A stretch of 64,000 bases of DNA, taken from Planctomycetota bacterium (GTDB lineage: Bacteria > Planctomycetota > Phycisphaerae > Phycisphaerales > UBA1924). Below the pieces are notes generated by a model. It made no database searches, was not told the origin of the DNA, and saw only the letters and a list, made by a program, of their open reading frames with translations. The position numbers and the translations under genes were made by a program. Location of the stretch: the NCBI GenBank assembly GCA_963204725.1, contig CAUJHH010000054.1:124001-188000 (forward strand). Direction: 5' to 3'. Of the stretch, positions 42,880 to 52,702 are shown piece by piece. Each line of letters starts with the position of its first letter. Position 1 is the stretch's first letter.

Positions 42880-43153
42880 GAGTCGCACCTCGTCCGACGC
42901 CTCTACATCCCGGAGACCGTCTCCGAGAAGGTTCCGCGAGCGATCGCTCGCGGCTGCTTCGCCTATCCGTCTCGCCTCCCATCACATATTGGGGCGGATC
43001 GGAATCGACTCGGCCGTCCTCGCAAAGCATGGTGTTCATGCCTCGCGTCCACTCGTTGTCCTCGCCCGGCGGTATTCGCGATGCGAACCTACCGGACTCG
43101 TCGGGACGATTGGAGCGCCCGACGATCTGTTCAGCGGACCGAGCCCGCGTCAC
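42880..43153 (-). other. Unusually long rplC-rplD intergenic region
   Basis: 274 nt between two genes normally separated by a few bases or overlapping. I find no open frame, tRNA or clear terminator in it. It may hold an internal promoter or an RNA leader, or it may be a site of past insertion. Confidence 0.5.
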
Positions 43154-43843
43154 TCACGACTTCGCCGCCGCCAACTTCTTCGCCTTGCTTCGATACAAGC
43201 GCGTTGAGGTGCGAACGGAGACTGTAGACTGGTTGTGGCCGGGAATCGGCCCCTTGACCAGCAAAAGATTCTGCTCGGGCACAATTCGGATCACATCAAG
43301 CGAACGAACGGTCACCCGCTCGGCTCCCATGTGTCCCGACATCTTCTTGCCCTTCTTCAGGCCGCCGCCGAAGCCGCGGTTCGAGCCGAGCGATCCGATG
43401 GAGCCCGGCGCACGGTGCTTGCGCTCCGTGCCGTGCGATGCGCACATGCCCTTAAAGTTGTGACGCTTCATGGTGCCCGCGAAGCCCTTGCCCTTGCTGG
43501 TGCCCGCGACGTCCACGTACATCACGTTCTCGAGATCCTTCACGCCCAGCACCTGACCGACCGCGTAGTTGCCGAGATCCTTCGCGTCCACGCGGAATTC
43601 GCTGTGGTGACGCTTGGGGGTCGTGCCGGCCTTCGCGTCGTGACCGATCATCGGAATGGTCGACCGCCGGGCCTTGACCTCGCCGAATCCGATCTGGACT
43701 GCTGCGTACCTGTCGGTCTCGGGGGTCCGCAGCTGCGTGATCACGCAGGGGCCGCACTCGATCACCGTGACGGGAATCGAAACGCCGGCGGGTGTCAGCA
43801 CCCGCGTCATTCCGAGTTTCTTGCCAAGCAATGTCAGAGCCAT
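43154..43843 (-). CDS. rplC: 50S ribosomal protein L3
   Basis: An early assembly protein. 229 residues: [51 protein letters not shown] in pieces [70 protein letters not shown] in pieces [23 protein letters not shown] 43843 is the family start. It follows rpsJ by 158 nt. Confidence 0.96.
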   Translation of the reverse strand: MALTLLGKKLGMTRVLTPAGVSIPVTVIECGPCVITQLRTPETDRYAAVQIGFGEVKARRSTIPMIGHDAKAGTTPKRHHSEFRVDAKDLGNYAVGQVLGVKDLENVMYVDVAGTSKGKGFAGTMKRHNFKGMCASHGTERKHRAPGSIGSLGSNRGFGGGLKKGKKMSGHMGAERVTVRSLDVIRIVPEQNLLLVKGPIPGHNQSTVSVRTSTRLYRSKAKKLAAAKS

Positions 43844-44001
43844 CCGAAACACCTTTCAGATCGACCGGCCCAGAGAGGCCTGTCCCCGGGTGCGGCCGGG
43901 ACCGCTTCATGCTCTCGGCGCCGTCCAACGGCCCCGGGCAGAGGAAGCTTTGTTCCGAAGAAAGCGAAGGACGCCGCTCTCGCGACGTCCTCCGTCTTGA
44001 A

Positions 44002-44310
44002 TCAGGCCTTGATCTTGACGAACACACCGGCGGGAACGACGAGACGATTGAGCGCCTCGACCGTGCGTGCGTTCGGCTCGATGATGTCGATGATCCGCTT
44101 GTGCGTGCGGATCTCGAACTGCTCGCGGCTCTTCTTATCGATGAAGGGCGAGCGCAGCACGGTGTACCGCTCGATCCGAGTCGGGAGCGGGATCGGGCCG
44201 GCGACCTTCGCGTTCGTGCGCTTCGCGTGATCAACGATCTCGCGAGCCGACGCGTCGAGCGCCAGATGGTCGTATGCCTCCATCCGAATTCGAATCCGTG
44301 TCCCCGTCAT
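44002..44310 (-). CDS. rpsJ: 30S ribosomal protein S10
   Basis: A head protein that doubles as NusE in antitermination. 102 residues: [51 protein letters not shown] in pieces [20 protein letters not shown] and [41 protein letters not shown] 44310. First gene of the long cluster, preceded by a long leader. Confidence 0.97.
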   Translation of the reverse strand: MTGTRIRIRMEAYDHLALDASAREIVDHAKRTNAKVAGPIPLPTRIERYTVLRSPFIDKKSREQFEIRTHKRIIDIIEPNARTVEALNRLVVPAGVFVKIKA

Positions 44311-44406
44311 GGCTCGTTCCTGACCTTTCGTCCCAACACTTGAACACACACTCGCCGCACGCCGAACCGCCGGACCTCGTTTCGCTGAGGAGCGATTGAT
44401 TCCCAA

Positions 44407-44499
44407 GCTCGCCCCGGGCGAGCCCGCTGAATCAATTGCCGTCCTTCGGCGATGAGTGCGGTAAACCCTCGCACTCTGAGGTGCCGGGCTCCGCCCGGC
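44407..44499 (-). promoter_or_regulatory. Structured leader RNA upstream of rpsJ
   Basis: Three inverted repeats lie in the 222-nt leader: GCCGGGC/GCCCGGC (44483-44499, 7 bp, 3-nt loop), AGTGCG/CGCACT (44455-44475) and GCTCGC/GCGAGC (44407-44423). S10-operon leaders in other bacteria bind L4, so an autoregulatory leader is plausible, but none of these stems has a recognisable L4-type loop. No other gene is visible between 44311 and 44720. Confidence 0.5.
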
Positions 44500-44538
44500 A
44501 AACGACACCACCCCGGATCGCTCCGAGATGAGCCCGTA

Positions 44539-44566
44539 AGAGTAGAGGCCTCCCCCAGATTGTCAA
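44539..44566 (-). promoter_or_regulatory. Promoter of the S10-spc-alpha cluster
   Basis: On the minus strand TTGACA (44566-44561) and TACTCT (44544-44539) are separated by 16 nt, a near-consensus vegetative promoter. Transcription would start near 44532, giving a leader of about 222 nt. The spacer holds a perfect 8-bp palindrome, GAGGCCTC (44545-44552). Confidence 0.7.
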
Positions 44567-44720
44567 TGTCCCGTCAGGGTCCGTTCTGAACCGTTTTTCG
44601 GGTCTGTCGAAAACCACCCCGTCGGAACGATGGAACATATGCGCATAGGGCTCCGCCTCTGCTTCCAGCAGGTGAACAATCAATTCCCAGCGCGGACACC
44701 AACGAAGGAATCCACCCGCC

Positions 44721-46202
44721 ATGTACACGAACCGCTTCAACAGCCTTCCTTGTGTGGCCTCTTTGCTTGTGTCGTTCGTCTTCGGCACGGCCTCGGCGGG
44801 CCAACCGGCAGCAAGCAAGAGTGGCAGCGCATCCAAACAAACAACGAGTACGCAGCCGGCGGGCCGCACCGCCGTCGTCGAATTCGCCACCAACCCCTTC
44901 CGAATCGAGTCGATCGGGCTTTCCATGTTGCTCCCGGAGGGCGCGACGACGCAGCTCACCCGCGACGGCAGCAAAGTCACTGCTCGGATCCTCGCGCCGG
45001 ACCAGACTTGGATCATCAACATCGAGAGCCGCGAGACGACCAGCCAGCGCCCGATCCCGGAGGTTGTGGATGCGATCCGGGACCAGATCCTCGCCTCCGT
45101 CGGTATCCGCAACTCGAACGGAACGGTCGCATCGAGCCAGGGCAAGGTGCTGGAACGCAAGCCCGATCTCTCGCTCAAGGGGGGGACTGCCGAACGGATG
45201 TATCTGCTGGTCCCGGGCCCGGGGGGACCGGCTTCGGTCAAGGGATACACGGTCTTCAATCCGCAGCCGGGTCGATACCTGACCTTCGAGCTGCTCACGC
45301 CCGAGCCCGCATTCGAGCAGGCCGGACCGGTGTACGAGGCCATGGTGGCGACCGCATCGTTCGAGGATCCGACAAAGCTCGGCGCCGCCCGCCAGGCCGC
45401 GGTCGCTGCGGGTGTCGGTCTGATGTCGCAGATCTCGAGCGATGACTTTCGCGTCATCATGGATCGATACGGATCCAAGAACAAGCCGCGCTGGGATCGC
45501 CTGTACGAACCCTCGGTTTCCGGCGCGGACGACCGGGAGATCGGCTACAAGCGGATCTCCGCGTGGATCGGGCAGCGCGGGGAACTCGACTCGACGAGGG
45601 AGCGTGCGAAGTGGCGAACGAGCGACAAGCAATCCGGGTATCTCGTCAAGCTTGAGGCACGCATCCTCGACGGCTCCGGAATCTACGACACGGTCAGCAT
45701 CTTTTACCTCTCCGAGGACCGCACGTCCGAGGCGTGGTTGATCCGGAGTTCCCGTCGCGAGGGCGGAACGGTCGCGACATGGACCGAAACGGGCGCACGC
45801 GAGGGCTCGAGCATCACGGTCCGCATCGATCCCCCGGATGGTCAGAGCCAGACCATCAAGCCCAGCATCGCGGGCGAGGGCTACCTCAGCCGACTCGAGG
45901 CGGTCCTTCTCCCGGATCTCCTGATGACCAAGCGGATTCCCGCCGAGTTTGGCTTCTACACCTACCAGTCCGAGAGCGGCACCATCCGACTTCGCCGAGA
46001 GCTCCTCGAGCAGCCGGACGATCGCGCGGGCCTCTGGGTGCTCACCACACGTCTCAATGAAGACAGCCCGCCTCAGACCACGTCCCTCAACGAATTGGGG
46101 GAAGTGATCCGGGTGATGCTGCCCGAAGGGCGTGTCTGGGAGCCGACCCAATTCGACCGGCTCGTTTCGCTCTGGCGACGCTCGAACCTTCCGATGGACT
46201 GA
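44721..46202 (+). CDS. Exported protein of unknown function
   Basis: A 493-residue protein with a signal peptide (SLLVSFVFGTASAGQ), a Ser/Thr-rich linker to about 60, then a beta-rich domain (IESIGLSMLLPEGATTQLT, DQTWIINIESRET) reminiscent of exported proteins with a lipid-binding or serine-rich beta fold. The middle (about 220-330: DDFRVIMDRYGSKNKP, EIGYKRISAWIGQRGEL) and the end (LLPDLLMTKRIPAEFGFYTYQ, WEPTQFDRLVSLWRRS) show no known motif. ATG 44721 has a GAAGGAA site. Divergent from rpsJ. Function unknown. Confidence 0.75.
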   Translation: MYTNRFNSLPCVASLLVSFVFGTASAGQPAASKSGSASKQTTSTQPAGRTAVVEFATNPFRIESIGLSMLLPEGATTQLTRDGSKVTARILAPDQTWIINIESRETTSQRPIPEVVDAIRDQILASVGIRNSNGTVASSQGKVLERKPDLSLKGGTAERMYLLVPGPGGPASVKGYTVFNPQPGRYLTFELLTPEPAFEQAGPVYEAMVATASFEDPTKLGAARQAAVAAGVGLMSQISSDDFRVIMDRYGSKNKPRWDRLYEPSVSGADDREIGYKRISAWIGQRGELDSTRERAKWRTSDKQSGYLVKLEARILDGSGIYDTVSIFYLSEDRTSEAWLIRSSRREGGTVATWTETGAREGSSITVRIDPPDGQSQTIKPSIAGEGYLSRLEAVLLPDLLMTKRIPAEFGFYTYQSESGTIRLRRELLEQPDDRAGLWVLTTRLNEDSPPQTTSLNELGEVIRVMLPEGRVWEPTQFDRLVSLWRRSNLPMD

Positions 46203-46307
46203 CTGGGAGCCGCCCGGGGATCTCGCCTCCACCGGAAACCGATGGCCGCGTGAACCGGTATGCTGTCCACCCGGCCATACCGGCCCCACGCGGAGGTTCC
46301 TGTCGCA

Positions 46308-48308
46308 ATGATGCATCTCTCACGTCGTCTCTCCCCCACCATCGCCATCGTCGTGCTCGCCGGGCTCGCGGCGTGTACCGGGCACAACACGAAGCCCGCC
46401 GACTCTTCGGCTGCGACCGCCCCGTCGGATGTGAAGCCCCCGATGTCCCGCCCCTACGCGGTGATCGACGGCAACCCGACCGCCGTGCCCAAGATCCCGA
46501 TGGGCGACCCCGCGACGATCGCCCGCATCATCGAAGAGGGAACCCGTCGCAACAAGGTGATGGATCACATCACCTACCTGACGCAGACGATTGGTCCCCG
46601 CCTCACCGGCTCGTCCCGAGCCGAACAGGCGAACCGCTGGGCCGCCGACCAGTTCCGCTCATGGGGATTGACCAACGTCGCGCTCGACCAGTGGGGCGAG
46701 GTCTCCATGCGATTCGATCGGGGCCCCTCTTCCGCCAAGGTCATGCTCCGGCGTGAGCGTGCTGTCAAGAACGACGATGGCACAACACGCACCGAGGTCG
46801 AGTACGACAGCGTCCGCGACATGGAGTTCTCGTGGCTCGCCTGGGCTCCCGGCACCAACGGCGCAGTCCGCGCTCCGGTCGTCCGCCTCCCGAAGGACCA
46901 AGCCGAGTTCGACGCGATGAAGGACTCGATCGCCGGCGCGTGGGTCCTCATCCCGGGCAATCGGGAGACTCGCCGCGGGATCCGCGGCGTCGGCGGCCAG
47001 CTCGGCGATCGCCACCAGTTCTTCAAGGACTTTCGCGCCAAGCAGGCCGGCGCCGTCATCCCGTCCACCGAGCCCGCTGGCGATCGCTTCGAGGGCACCC
47101 TCGCCGGTCCGAATCTCCCGGAGGGCGGCATTCCCGTCACCATCACGCTCAACGGGTCCGACATCACCGTGGCCATCCGCCGCTTCCACACCGGGCCCGG
47201 ATCCAACGTTGTCGTCAATGGCGACGCGATCGAGTTCGACTGGGTTTCTCCCTCCGGCACGTCGCACTACATGCTCGCCCGCAGCGGCAAGAAGCTCGCG
47301 GGCACCGCCAAGAGCGAGTTGGGTGAGTCCACGGTGGAGGTGACCATGCCCGAACCGGACGCAGCACCCGACCTCATGGAGCAGGTGCTCGCGCTCAACC
47401 CCGCCGGCTTCCTCGGCTCGTCGCGCGATGAGCGTGTCTGGACCACGTCGGCCCGCGGCTGGCGCGAGCTCTCGCTCGACAAGATCGGCAAGGACACCGA
47501 GTACTCGATCCGTCAGTCCGACTACGACTTCATCAACTCGCGAATCTACGACGGCGTGCCCATCGAGGTGGAGATCAATGGCGCGGCGTCCTTCACGCCG
47601 GGGCCGATTCCCGTCTACAACACCGTCGCCGAGATCCGCGGAACCGAGTTCCCGAACGAGATCGTCATCGTCTCGGCACATCTGGATTCGTGGGATGGCC
47701 CCGGTTCCCAGGGCACGCTCGACAACGGCACGGGATCGTCCGTGACGCTCGAAGCGGCCCGCATTCTCATGGCCGCGAACGCGAAGCCCAAGCGCACCAT
47801 CCGATTCGTGCTGTGGACGGGCGAGGAACAGGGTCTGCTCGGCTCTCGTTCCTACGTCGATCGGCACAAGGACGATCTGCCCCACATCTCCGCCGTCTTT
47901 GTTGACGATGGCGGAACAAACTATGAGGGCGGCGCGCCGGTCACCACCGACATGGCCGAGATGATGGCCGCCGCAACCGCGCCGACCAACGGCCTCTTCT
48001 ACGACGAGGTCGAGAAGAAGTGGATGGATGTCAACATCCGCAAGGTCGGGGACACGCTCCCCCGTGGCGGCGGCTCCGACCACGCTTCGTTCAATGCCGT
48101 CGGCGTCCCCGGCTTCTTCTGGGACGAGGTCGGTCGCTCCGATTACGGGTACGGGTGGCACACCCAGAACGACAAGCTCGACCTGGCCATCCCGGAGTAC
48201 CTCAGGCAGTCGGCGACCAACGCCGCGATCACCGCGTACAACCTCGCCTGCGCTCCGACCATGCTCCCCCGGGTCAAGACAACCGAGTCGGCAGCCGGCG
48301 GCAACTGA
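46308..48308 (+). CDS. M28-family zinc metallopeptidase, lipoprotein
   Basis: A 666-residue exported peptidase or carboxypeptidase. The N-terminus IVVLAGLAAC is a lipoprotein signal. A PA-like insert domain sits at about 180-330. The catalytic domain (about 440-650) shows the M28 zinc ligands in order: VSAHLDSW (His), GTLDNGTGSSV (Asp), WTGEEQGLLGS (Glu base and ligand), VDDGGTNY (Asp), and GWHTQNDKLDL (His). The SDHASFNAVGVPGFFWDE stretch is typical. ATG 46308 has a GGAGG site 11 nt upstream. It stands alone, 105 nt after the preceding gene. Confidence 0.9.
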   Translation: MMHLSRRLSPTIAIVVLAGLAACTGHNTKPADSSAATAPSDVKPPMSRPYAVIDGNPTAVPKIPMGDPATIARIIEEGTRRNKVMDHITYLTQTIGPRLTGSSRAEQANRWAADQFRSWGLTNVALDQWGEVSMRFDRGPSSAKVMLRRERAVKNDDGTTRTEVEYDSVRDMEFSWLAWAPGTNGAVRAPVVRLPKDQAEFDAMKDSIAGAWVLIPGNRETRRGIRGVGGQLGDRHQFFKDFRAKQAGAVIPSTEPAGDRFEGTLAGPNLPEGGIPVTITLNGSDITVAIRRFHTGPGSNVVVNGDAIEFDWVSPSGTSHYMLARSGKKLAGTAKSELGESTVEVTMPEPDAAPDLMEQVLALNPAGFLGSSRDERVWTTSARGWRELSLDKIGKDTEYSIRQSDYDFINSRIYDGVPIEVEINGAASFTPGPIPVYNTVAEIRGTEFPNEIVIVSAHLDSWDGPGSQGTLDNGTGSSVTLEAARILMAANAKPKRTIRFVLWTGEEQGLLGSRSYVDRHKDDLPHISAVFVDDGGTNYEGGAPVTTDMAEMMAAATAPTNGLFYDEVEKKWMDVNIRKVGDTLPRGGGSDHASFNAVGVPGFFWDEVGRSDYGYGWHTQNDKLDLAIPEYLRQSATNAAITAYNLACAPTMLPRVKTTESAAGGN

Positions 48309-48444
48309 TCCGCGCCCGATTCGACCATCTCCATACCGATGGATCACGCCGGCCCCGATCGCACGATCGGGGTCGGTTTCGTTCGGGGTACGCTACACTG
48401 GCAATGGAATCCCGACGGCATCCGGACGGATCGAGGAGTGACAC

Positions 48445-49497
48445 GTGGCGACGGAACGCCTCATCTCACCGCAGGAAGCCCGGCCCGAGGAGGAGCAGGC
48501 GAACGTCGCGCTCCGCCCGCGCTCGATCGATGAGTACGTCGGCCAGGCGGACCTGATCCGGCGCCTCCAGATCGCGATCAAGGCCGCCACAGGGCGCAAA
48601 GAGCCGACAGAGCACGTCCTGCTTCACGGCCCACCCGGGCTTGGCAAGACGACCCTGGCACACGTCATCGCGAAGGAGATGGGAACGCGCCTGACCATCA
48701 CCTCGGGCCCCGCGCTCGCCAAGGGCACGGATCTGGTTGCCGCGCTCACTCGCCTCCAGCCCGGCGATGTCCTGTTTATCGATGAGATCCACCGCCTCCC
48801 TGTCGCCGTCGAGGAGTTCATCTACCCGGCGATGGAGGACTACCGGATCGACGTCACCGTCGATTCCGGCATCAACGCGCGCACGGTCCAGATCACCTGC
48901 AAGCCATTCACGCTGATCGGCGCAACTACCCGCGCAGGCCTGCTGAGCTCGCCACTCCGCTCCCGGTTCGGCATCGTCCACCATCTGCAGTACTACTCCG
49001 GCGAGGAGCTCCTGCAGATCCTCAGCCGCTCCTGCCGCCTCTTGGCGCTCGAGGTCGCGGATCGCGGCGCGCTCGAGCTCATCGCCTCTCGCTCACGCGG
49101 CACGCCCCGCATCGCCAACCGCCTCCTCCGGCGCGTCCGCGACTTCGCCCAGGTCGAGTCCGATGGTCGCGTCACCTCCGCGTCGGTCGAGCGTGCTCTG
49201 GCCATCGAGTCGATCGATCGGCTCGGCCTCGACGAACTCGATCGCGCGTTCCTTCGCACGATCGGCACGGTCTACAGCGGCGGGCCGGTCGGGCTCGAGA
49301 CCATCGCAGCGACGATGAACGAGGACGGGGGAACGCTCGAAGACGTTGTTGAGCCCTACCTCCTCCAGATCGGCTTCCTCGCCCGCACCCGGCGCGGGCG
49401 TGCGCTCACGCGTGCCGCAGCCGAGCATCTCGGCCTCCCCCTCAGCGTCGCAGCGGCCACCGATCCCACGCTCTTCGGCAAAGAAGACGCGACCTGA
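48445..49497 (+). CDS. ruvB: Holliday junction branch-migration ATPase RuvB
   Basis: The hexameric motor of the RuvABC complex. 350 residues: N-terminal ALRPRSIDEYVGQ, Walker A GPPGLGKTTLAHVIA, Walker B LFIDEIHRLP, sensor 1 in IGATTRAGLLSSPLRSRFG and RFGIVHHLQYYS with the arginine finger region, then the C-terminal winged helix (GTVYSGGPVGLETIAATMNED, RTRRGRALTRAA). GTG start at 48445 has a GAGGAG site. ruvA and ruvC are not adjacent. Confidence 0.96.
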   Translation: MATERLISPQEARPEEEQANVALRPRSIDEYVGQADLIRRLQIAIKAATGRKEPTEHVLLHGPPGLGKTTLAHVIAKEMGTRLTITSGPALAKGTDLVAALTRLQPGDVLFIDEIHRLPVAVEEFIYPAMEDYRIDVTVDSGINARTVQITCKPFTLIGATTRAGLLSSPLRSRFGIVHHLQYYSGEELLQILSRSCRLLALEVADRGALELIASRSRGTPRIANRLLRRVRDFAQVESDGRVTSASVERALAIESIDRLGLDELDRAFLRTIGTVYSGGPVGLETIAATMNEDGGTLEDVVEPYLLQIGFLARTRRGRALTRAAAEHLGLPLSVAAATDPTLFGKEDAT

Positions 49498-49515
49498 ATC
49501 GAGCGGCCGGCTCGC

Positions 49516-50985
49516 TCACGGCTTCACCGGGCTCCACGTCGCACCATTGTCGAGGCGCGTGATCGTCAACAGTCCATCTTGAAACTCGATTCGCTCGCGT
49601 GGACCGGGCCTCAGGCCGTCGTGTGCGTGGTACACGATCAGCGACCCGCCCGGAGGCGTCGCGACAAACTCGCCCCACCGATCCCGCGTCGTGATCGGCC
49701 ACCGCCCGGACTCCAGGTAGATCCGCGAGCCTCGATGCCCGATCATCGCCCCCTGCCACAACTCCGGATTCCCTTGAGACCGCAGATACGCGAGCATCGC
49801 CGGCCACTGTGGATCGCCGGGTGACTGGACGCGAACCGGCAGCGCAGCGAACACGCCGGCCGCAACCGGCATCGCCCACCATCCATGCCGCTCGATCCCG
49901 CGCATCGCCGTTCTCACGATCGATCGCGATCGATACCCCAGCCACGCCCCGACAGGAATCGCGAGCGCCGGGTAGAAGACCAACCCGTACCGATCGCGAC
50001 GATCCGGGAACACGCTGAGCAGGACAAGCCATGCGACCACCCAGATCGCGGCGCAGCGAAGCACACGAACATCCCCGCCGATCCTCTTTCCGCGCACACC
50101 AGCGATCACGCAGCACACAAGGGCCAGGAGCCATGGCCAGTATCCCTCGCCAATCTTCTCCAGATAGAACCACCATCGCCCAACGGCCCGCTCGTTGACG
50201 ACAGATCCGCCGCCCGCCCTCTCTGCGATCTCTGCGCCAAAGTACTGGCTTGTGAACGCAAGGCCGTGGATCGACCACATCGCAAGGTGCCACGGAGCAG
50301 CCACGACGACCGCAACTCCCAGCGTCCCGAGCAGCCACGGCAACTGTCGCCATCTGCCACAGGCGAGCAGCATCGCACCGAACATGGGGATCGCCGCGAG
50401 CCCTACCAGTGGCTTGCACATCAGCGCCAGCCCGAGCGGGACGCCCGCGAGGACGAGTCCCCGCGCCCGCCCCCCGACGATTGCGCCGACCACCAGTCGC
50501 AGCGCGGCAATGAGGAAGAGCGCCTGCCACATATCCAAGGAGATCTCCCGGGTTCGCCGGAAGAACTCGTATGTCAACGCGAGTGTGATCCCCACCCAGA
50601 CCGCGCCTCGCCTCGACATCCCCAGTCGCGCGATCGAGACCGCGAGCAGCACGCACCCCGCCGCCGCTACGATCGTCCCGAGCCGCGCCGACCAGACGCT
50701 CGGGCCGAGCACGTACATCGGCAGCCCGGTGATCCAGAAAGCCAATGGCGGTTTGTTGAAGTAGGGCTGGCCGGGCTCGCCGTACAGCGTCAGGAACTCG
50801 CCAGTCCGCCATGCCTGCGTGCCGATCGCGCCATACCACCCGCTGTCCCCGCGCATCCAGTCGCCGTCGGACAGGTGTGGCAGCGTCACGCAAAGCAGCA
50901 CGACCATGGGCAGCAACCATGTCCGCGCCACAGCGATCCGGCCGAGGGTGGCCCGTTCAACCGGAGGTTTGGCCTTGCGCGCCAT
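49516..50985 (-). CDS. ArnT/PMT-like membrane glycosyltransferase
   Basis: A 489-residue polytopic membrane protein of the dolichyl-phosphate-mannose or lipid-linked sugar transferase type (GT39/GT83). About 12 helices; the first periplasmic loop has GDWMRGDSGWYGAIGTQAW with the conserved acidic residues, then YFNKPPLAFWITGLPMYVLG and RRTREISLDMWQALFLI, which match the family's HKPP- and E-x-D-like motifs (here NKPPL). The C-terminal soluble part carries a beta-rich domain. The acceptor is unknown: lipid A-like molecule or protein. It converges with ruvB, 18 nt away. Confidence 0.85.
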   Translation of the reverse strand: MARKAKPPVERATLGRIAVARTWLLPMVVLLCVTLPHLSDGDWMRGDSGWYGAIGTQAWRTGEFLTLYGEPGQPYFNKPPLAFWITGLPMYVLGPSVWSARLGTIVAAAGCVLLAVSIARLGMSRRGAVWVGITLALTYEFFRRTREISLDMWQALFLIAALRLVVGAIVGGRARGLVLAGVPLGLALMCKPLVGLAAIPMFGAMLLACGRWRQLPWLLGTLGVAVVVAAPWHLAMWSIHGLAFTSQYFGAEIAERAGGGSVVNERAVGRWWFYLEKIGEGYWPWLLALVCCVIAGVRGKRIGGDVRVLRCAAIWVVAWLVLLSVFPDRRDRYGLVFYPALAIPVGAWLGYRSRSIVRTAMRGIERHGWWAMPVAAGVFAALPVRVQSPGDPQWPAMLAYLRSQGNPELWQGAMIGHRGSRIYLESGRWPITTRDRWGEFVATPPGGSLIVYHAHDGLRPGPRERIEFQDGLLTITRLDNGATWSPVKP

Positions 50986-50994
50986 CGCGCCGGC

Positions 50995-51750
50995 TCACCG
51001 CTTCGCGGGCTGCATCGCCGTCGTCGCCGCCTCGTCCATGTAGAGGATGCACTGGCACGACACGCAGTACGTGAGCGTTCCGTGCGTCATCAGACGATTC
51101 ACGATCTCGACCGGGATGCTCATCATGCACGAGCCGCAGTTGAACTCGTGGCGCTTGCGATCCTGCACCTCGACCGGGGCCATCGATTCCTCTTCGCGTC
51201 GAGCGTACAGGGACTGGTACGCGCTGAGCACCGAGCCGGGCACGTCACCCGCGAGCGTTTCCCGCTCCTTCTTCATCTGCTCGACGCGCTCCCGGATCTC
51301 TTCGGCGCGCTTGGTGCGTTCGTCGTCGGCGACCGTCCGAACCTTCTTGCGGTCCTCGCGGTTGGCGTCGATCTCCGACTGCTGTGCCCTCAGGCCGTCC
51401 GCCTGCGCCATCTGCTCGAGTGCGATCGTCTCGATCTTCGAACGGTCCGCCTTGATCGTGTTGATCTCGGTCAGGAACGCCTTGTACTCGCGATTCGTCT
51501 GTGCAGAGTTCATCTGCGTGCGAAGGTGCTCGATCCTCGCGTCCAGGCGGGCCATCTCACCCTCGTGATTGGCGATCGAGCCAGAGAGCTGCTTCAGCTG
51601 GGCATCAACCGTCACCTTGGCCGACTCGAGCTGTGAAAGCTGCTTCTCCTGTTCCCCGAGAAACCGCTCCGCCGCTTTCAGCCGGGCCGTCAGCCCGCTG
51701 AGCTGCTTGTCCACCAGAAAGACCCTGAGAAGCTTGTCCGTCTCGCTCAT
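50995..51750 (-). CDS. Coiled-coil protein with C-terminal zinc ribbon (CdsZ/DUF164-type)
   Basis: A 251-residue protein. A long coiled coil covers about 1-180 (LSGLTARLKAAERFLGEQEKQLSQLESAKV, TNREYKAFLTEINTIKADRSK in pieces). The C-terminus has two CxxC pairs (NCGSCMMSIPVEIV...YCVSCQCILY), a C4-type zinc ribbon. This is the zf-RING_7 family widely found in bacteria, role unclear. ATG 51750. It lies 9 nt upstream of the glycosyltransferase start, same strand, possibly co-transcribed. Confidence 0.88.
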   Translation of the reverse strand: MSETDKLLRVFLVDKQLSGLTARLKAAERFLGEQEKQLSQLESAKVTVDAQLKQLSGSIANHEGEMARLDARIEHLRTQMNSAQTNREYKAFLTEINTIKADRSKIETIALEQMAQADGLRAQQSEIDANREDRKKVRTVADDERTKRAEEIRERVEQMKKERETLAGDVPGSVLSAYQSLYARREEESMAPVEVQDRKRHEFNCGSCMMSIPVEIVNRLMTHGTLTYCVSCQCILYMDEAATTAMQPAKR

Positions 51751-51784
51751 CGACTACTCCGACTGGTCGCTCACTAGAAGTCTA

Positions 51785-52702
51785 TCAGTCTAGCGCCGCG
51801 TGGTGAACGACAGCACGCAGCCACCAATATGCCACAGGTGCCACAAGAAGTGGCGAATCGATCACATCCAGCATCCCGCCGAACCCCGGCAGGATTCTCC
51901 CCGCATCCTTGATCCCCGCATCTCGCTTCAGCAGACTCGCCATCAGATCGCCCGCTTGTCCCACCAGTGCGAACAAAACCCCGGCAAGAGCCCCGCCCTG
52001 CCACGTGGGCAGCGATGTATGTCCGTACTGGCGGAGCACTTCCACGCCGATCGCGCCCACCGCCGCCGCGAACACCGTACCACCCGCCAATCCCTCCCAA
52101 GTCTTGCCCGGGCTCAGCCACGCGATCAGCTTGTGCTTCCCGATCGCCCGGCCCGTGAAGTAGGCGCCGATATCGCAACTCTTGGTCGTCACCAGCACCC
52201 AGAGTAGGATCCACGCACTGTGCTCACGCCGAATCGCGGGCACAAACCCGAACATGAGGCCGAGATACACGAACGCCAGCAGGGTTCCGCCCGTGGCCGC
52301 GATCACACCCTCGACGGTCTGCCGACGCGAATAGAACGCCAGAGAACTCGCCAGCACGAGCGCCGCGGCCGATGAGACGATTGTCGCGCTGTGCTCGCCC
52401 TTGAACTCTGTCGGCACGAGGCACGACACGCCCAGGCCGAGCACCGCCGAGGCGCACGAGAGCCGCATCGACGCCTGGATCCCCTTGTCTCGGAGGATGC
52501 GCACGATCTCACGCGCCGCGATCAGACTCAGCACGAGCACGACCGTGAACACGATCACACCCGGCGGGAAGTCGCGGAGCCCCGGAAAGAGCGAACCAAT
52601 CGACGCTGGAAGCAGCTGCCGATCGAGCCAGCTATCGAGCCATATTCCCCCTACAAGCAGCAGGATCAGCAGAGGGCCCAGCAGCAGTCGTTGCTTTAGC
52701 AA
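51785..52702 (-). CDS. cdsA: Phosphatidate cytidylyltransferase
   Basis: Makes CDP-diacylglycerol for phospholipid synthesis in the inner membrane. 305 residues, about 8 helices. The family signature near the C-terminus is present: LVGQAGDLMASLLKRDAGIKD (in pieces GDLMASLLKRDAGIKDAGR) and LPGFGGMLDVIDS. The start is a TTG at 52702, giving (M)LKQRLLLGPLL, which matches the usual CdsA N-terminus; the first in-frame ATG would be inside uppS, and the TTG overlaps the uppS stop by 7 nt. No good ribosome-binding site, which suggests coupling to uppS. Confidence 0.93.
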   Translation of the reverse strand: MLKQRLLLGPLLILLLVGGIWLDSWLDRQLLPASIGSLFPGLRDFPPGVIVFTVVLVLSLIAAREIVRILRDKGIQASMRLSCASAVLGLGVSCLVPTEFKGEHSATIVSSAAALVLASSLAFYSRRQTVEGVIAATGGTLLAFVYLGLMFGFVPAIRREHSAWILLWVLVTTKSCDIGAYFTGRAIGKHKLIAWLSPGKTWEGLAGGTVFAAAVGAIGVEVLRQYGHTSLPTWQGGALAGVLFALVGQAGDLMASLLKRDAGIKDAGRILPGFGGMLDVIDSPLLVAPVAYWWLRAVVHHAALD

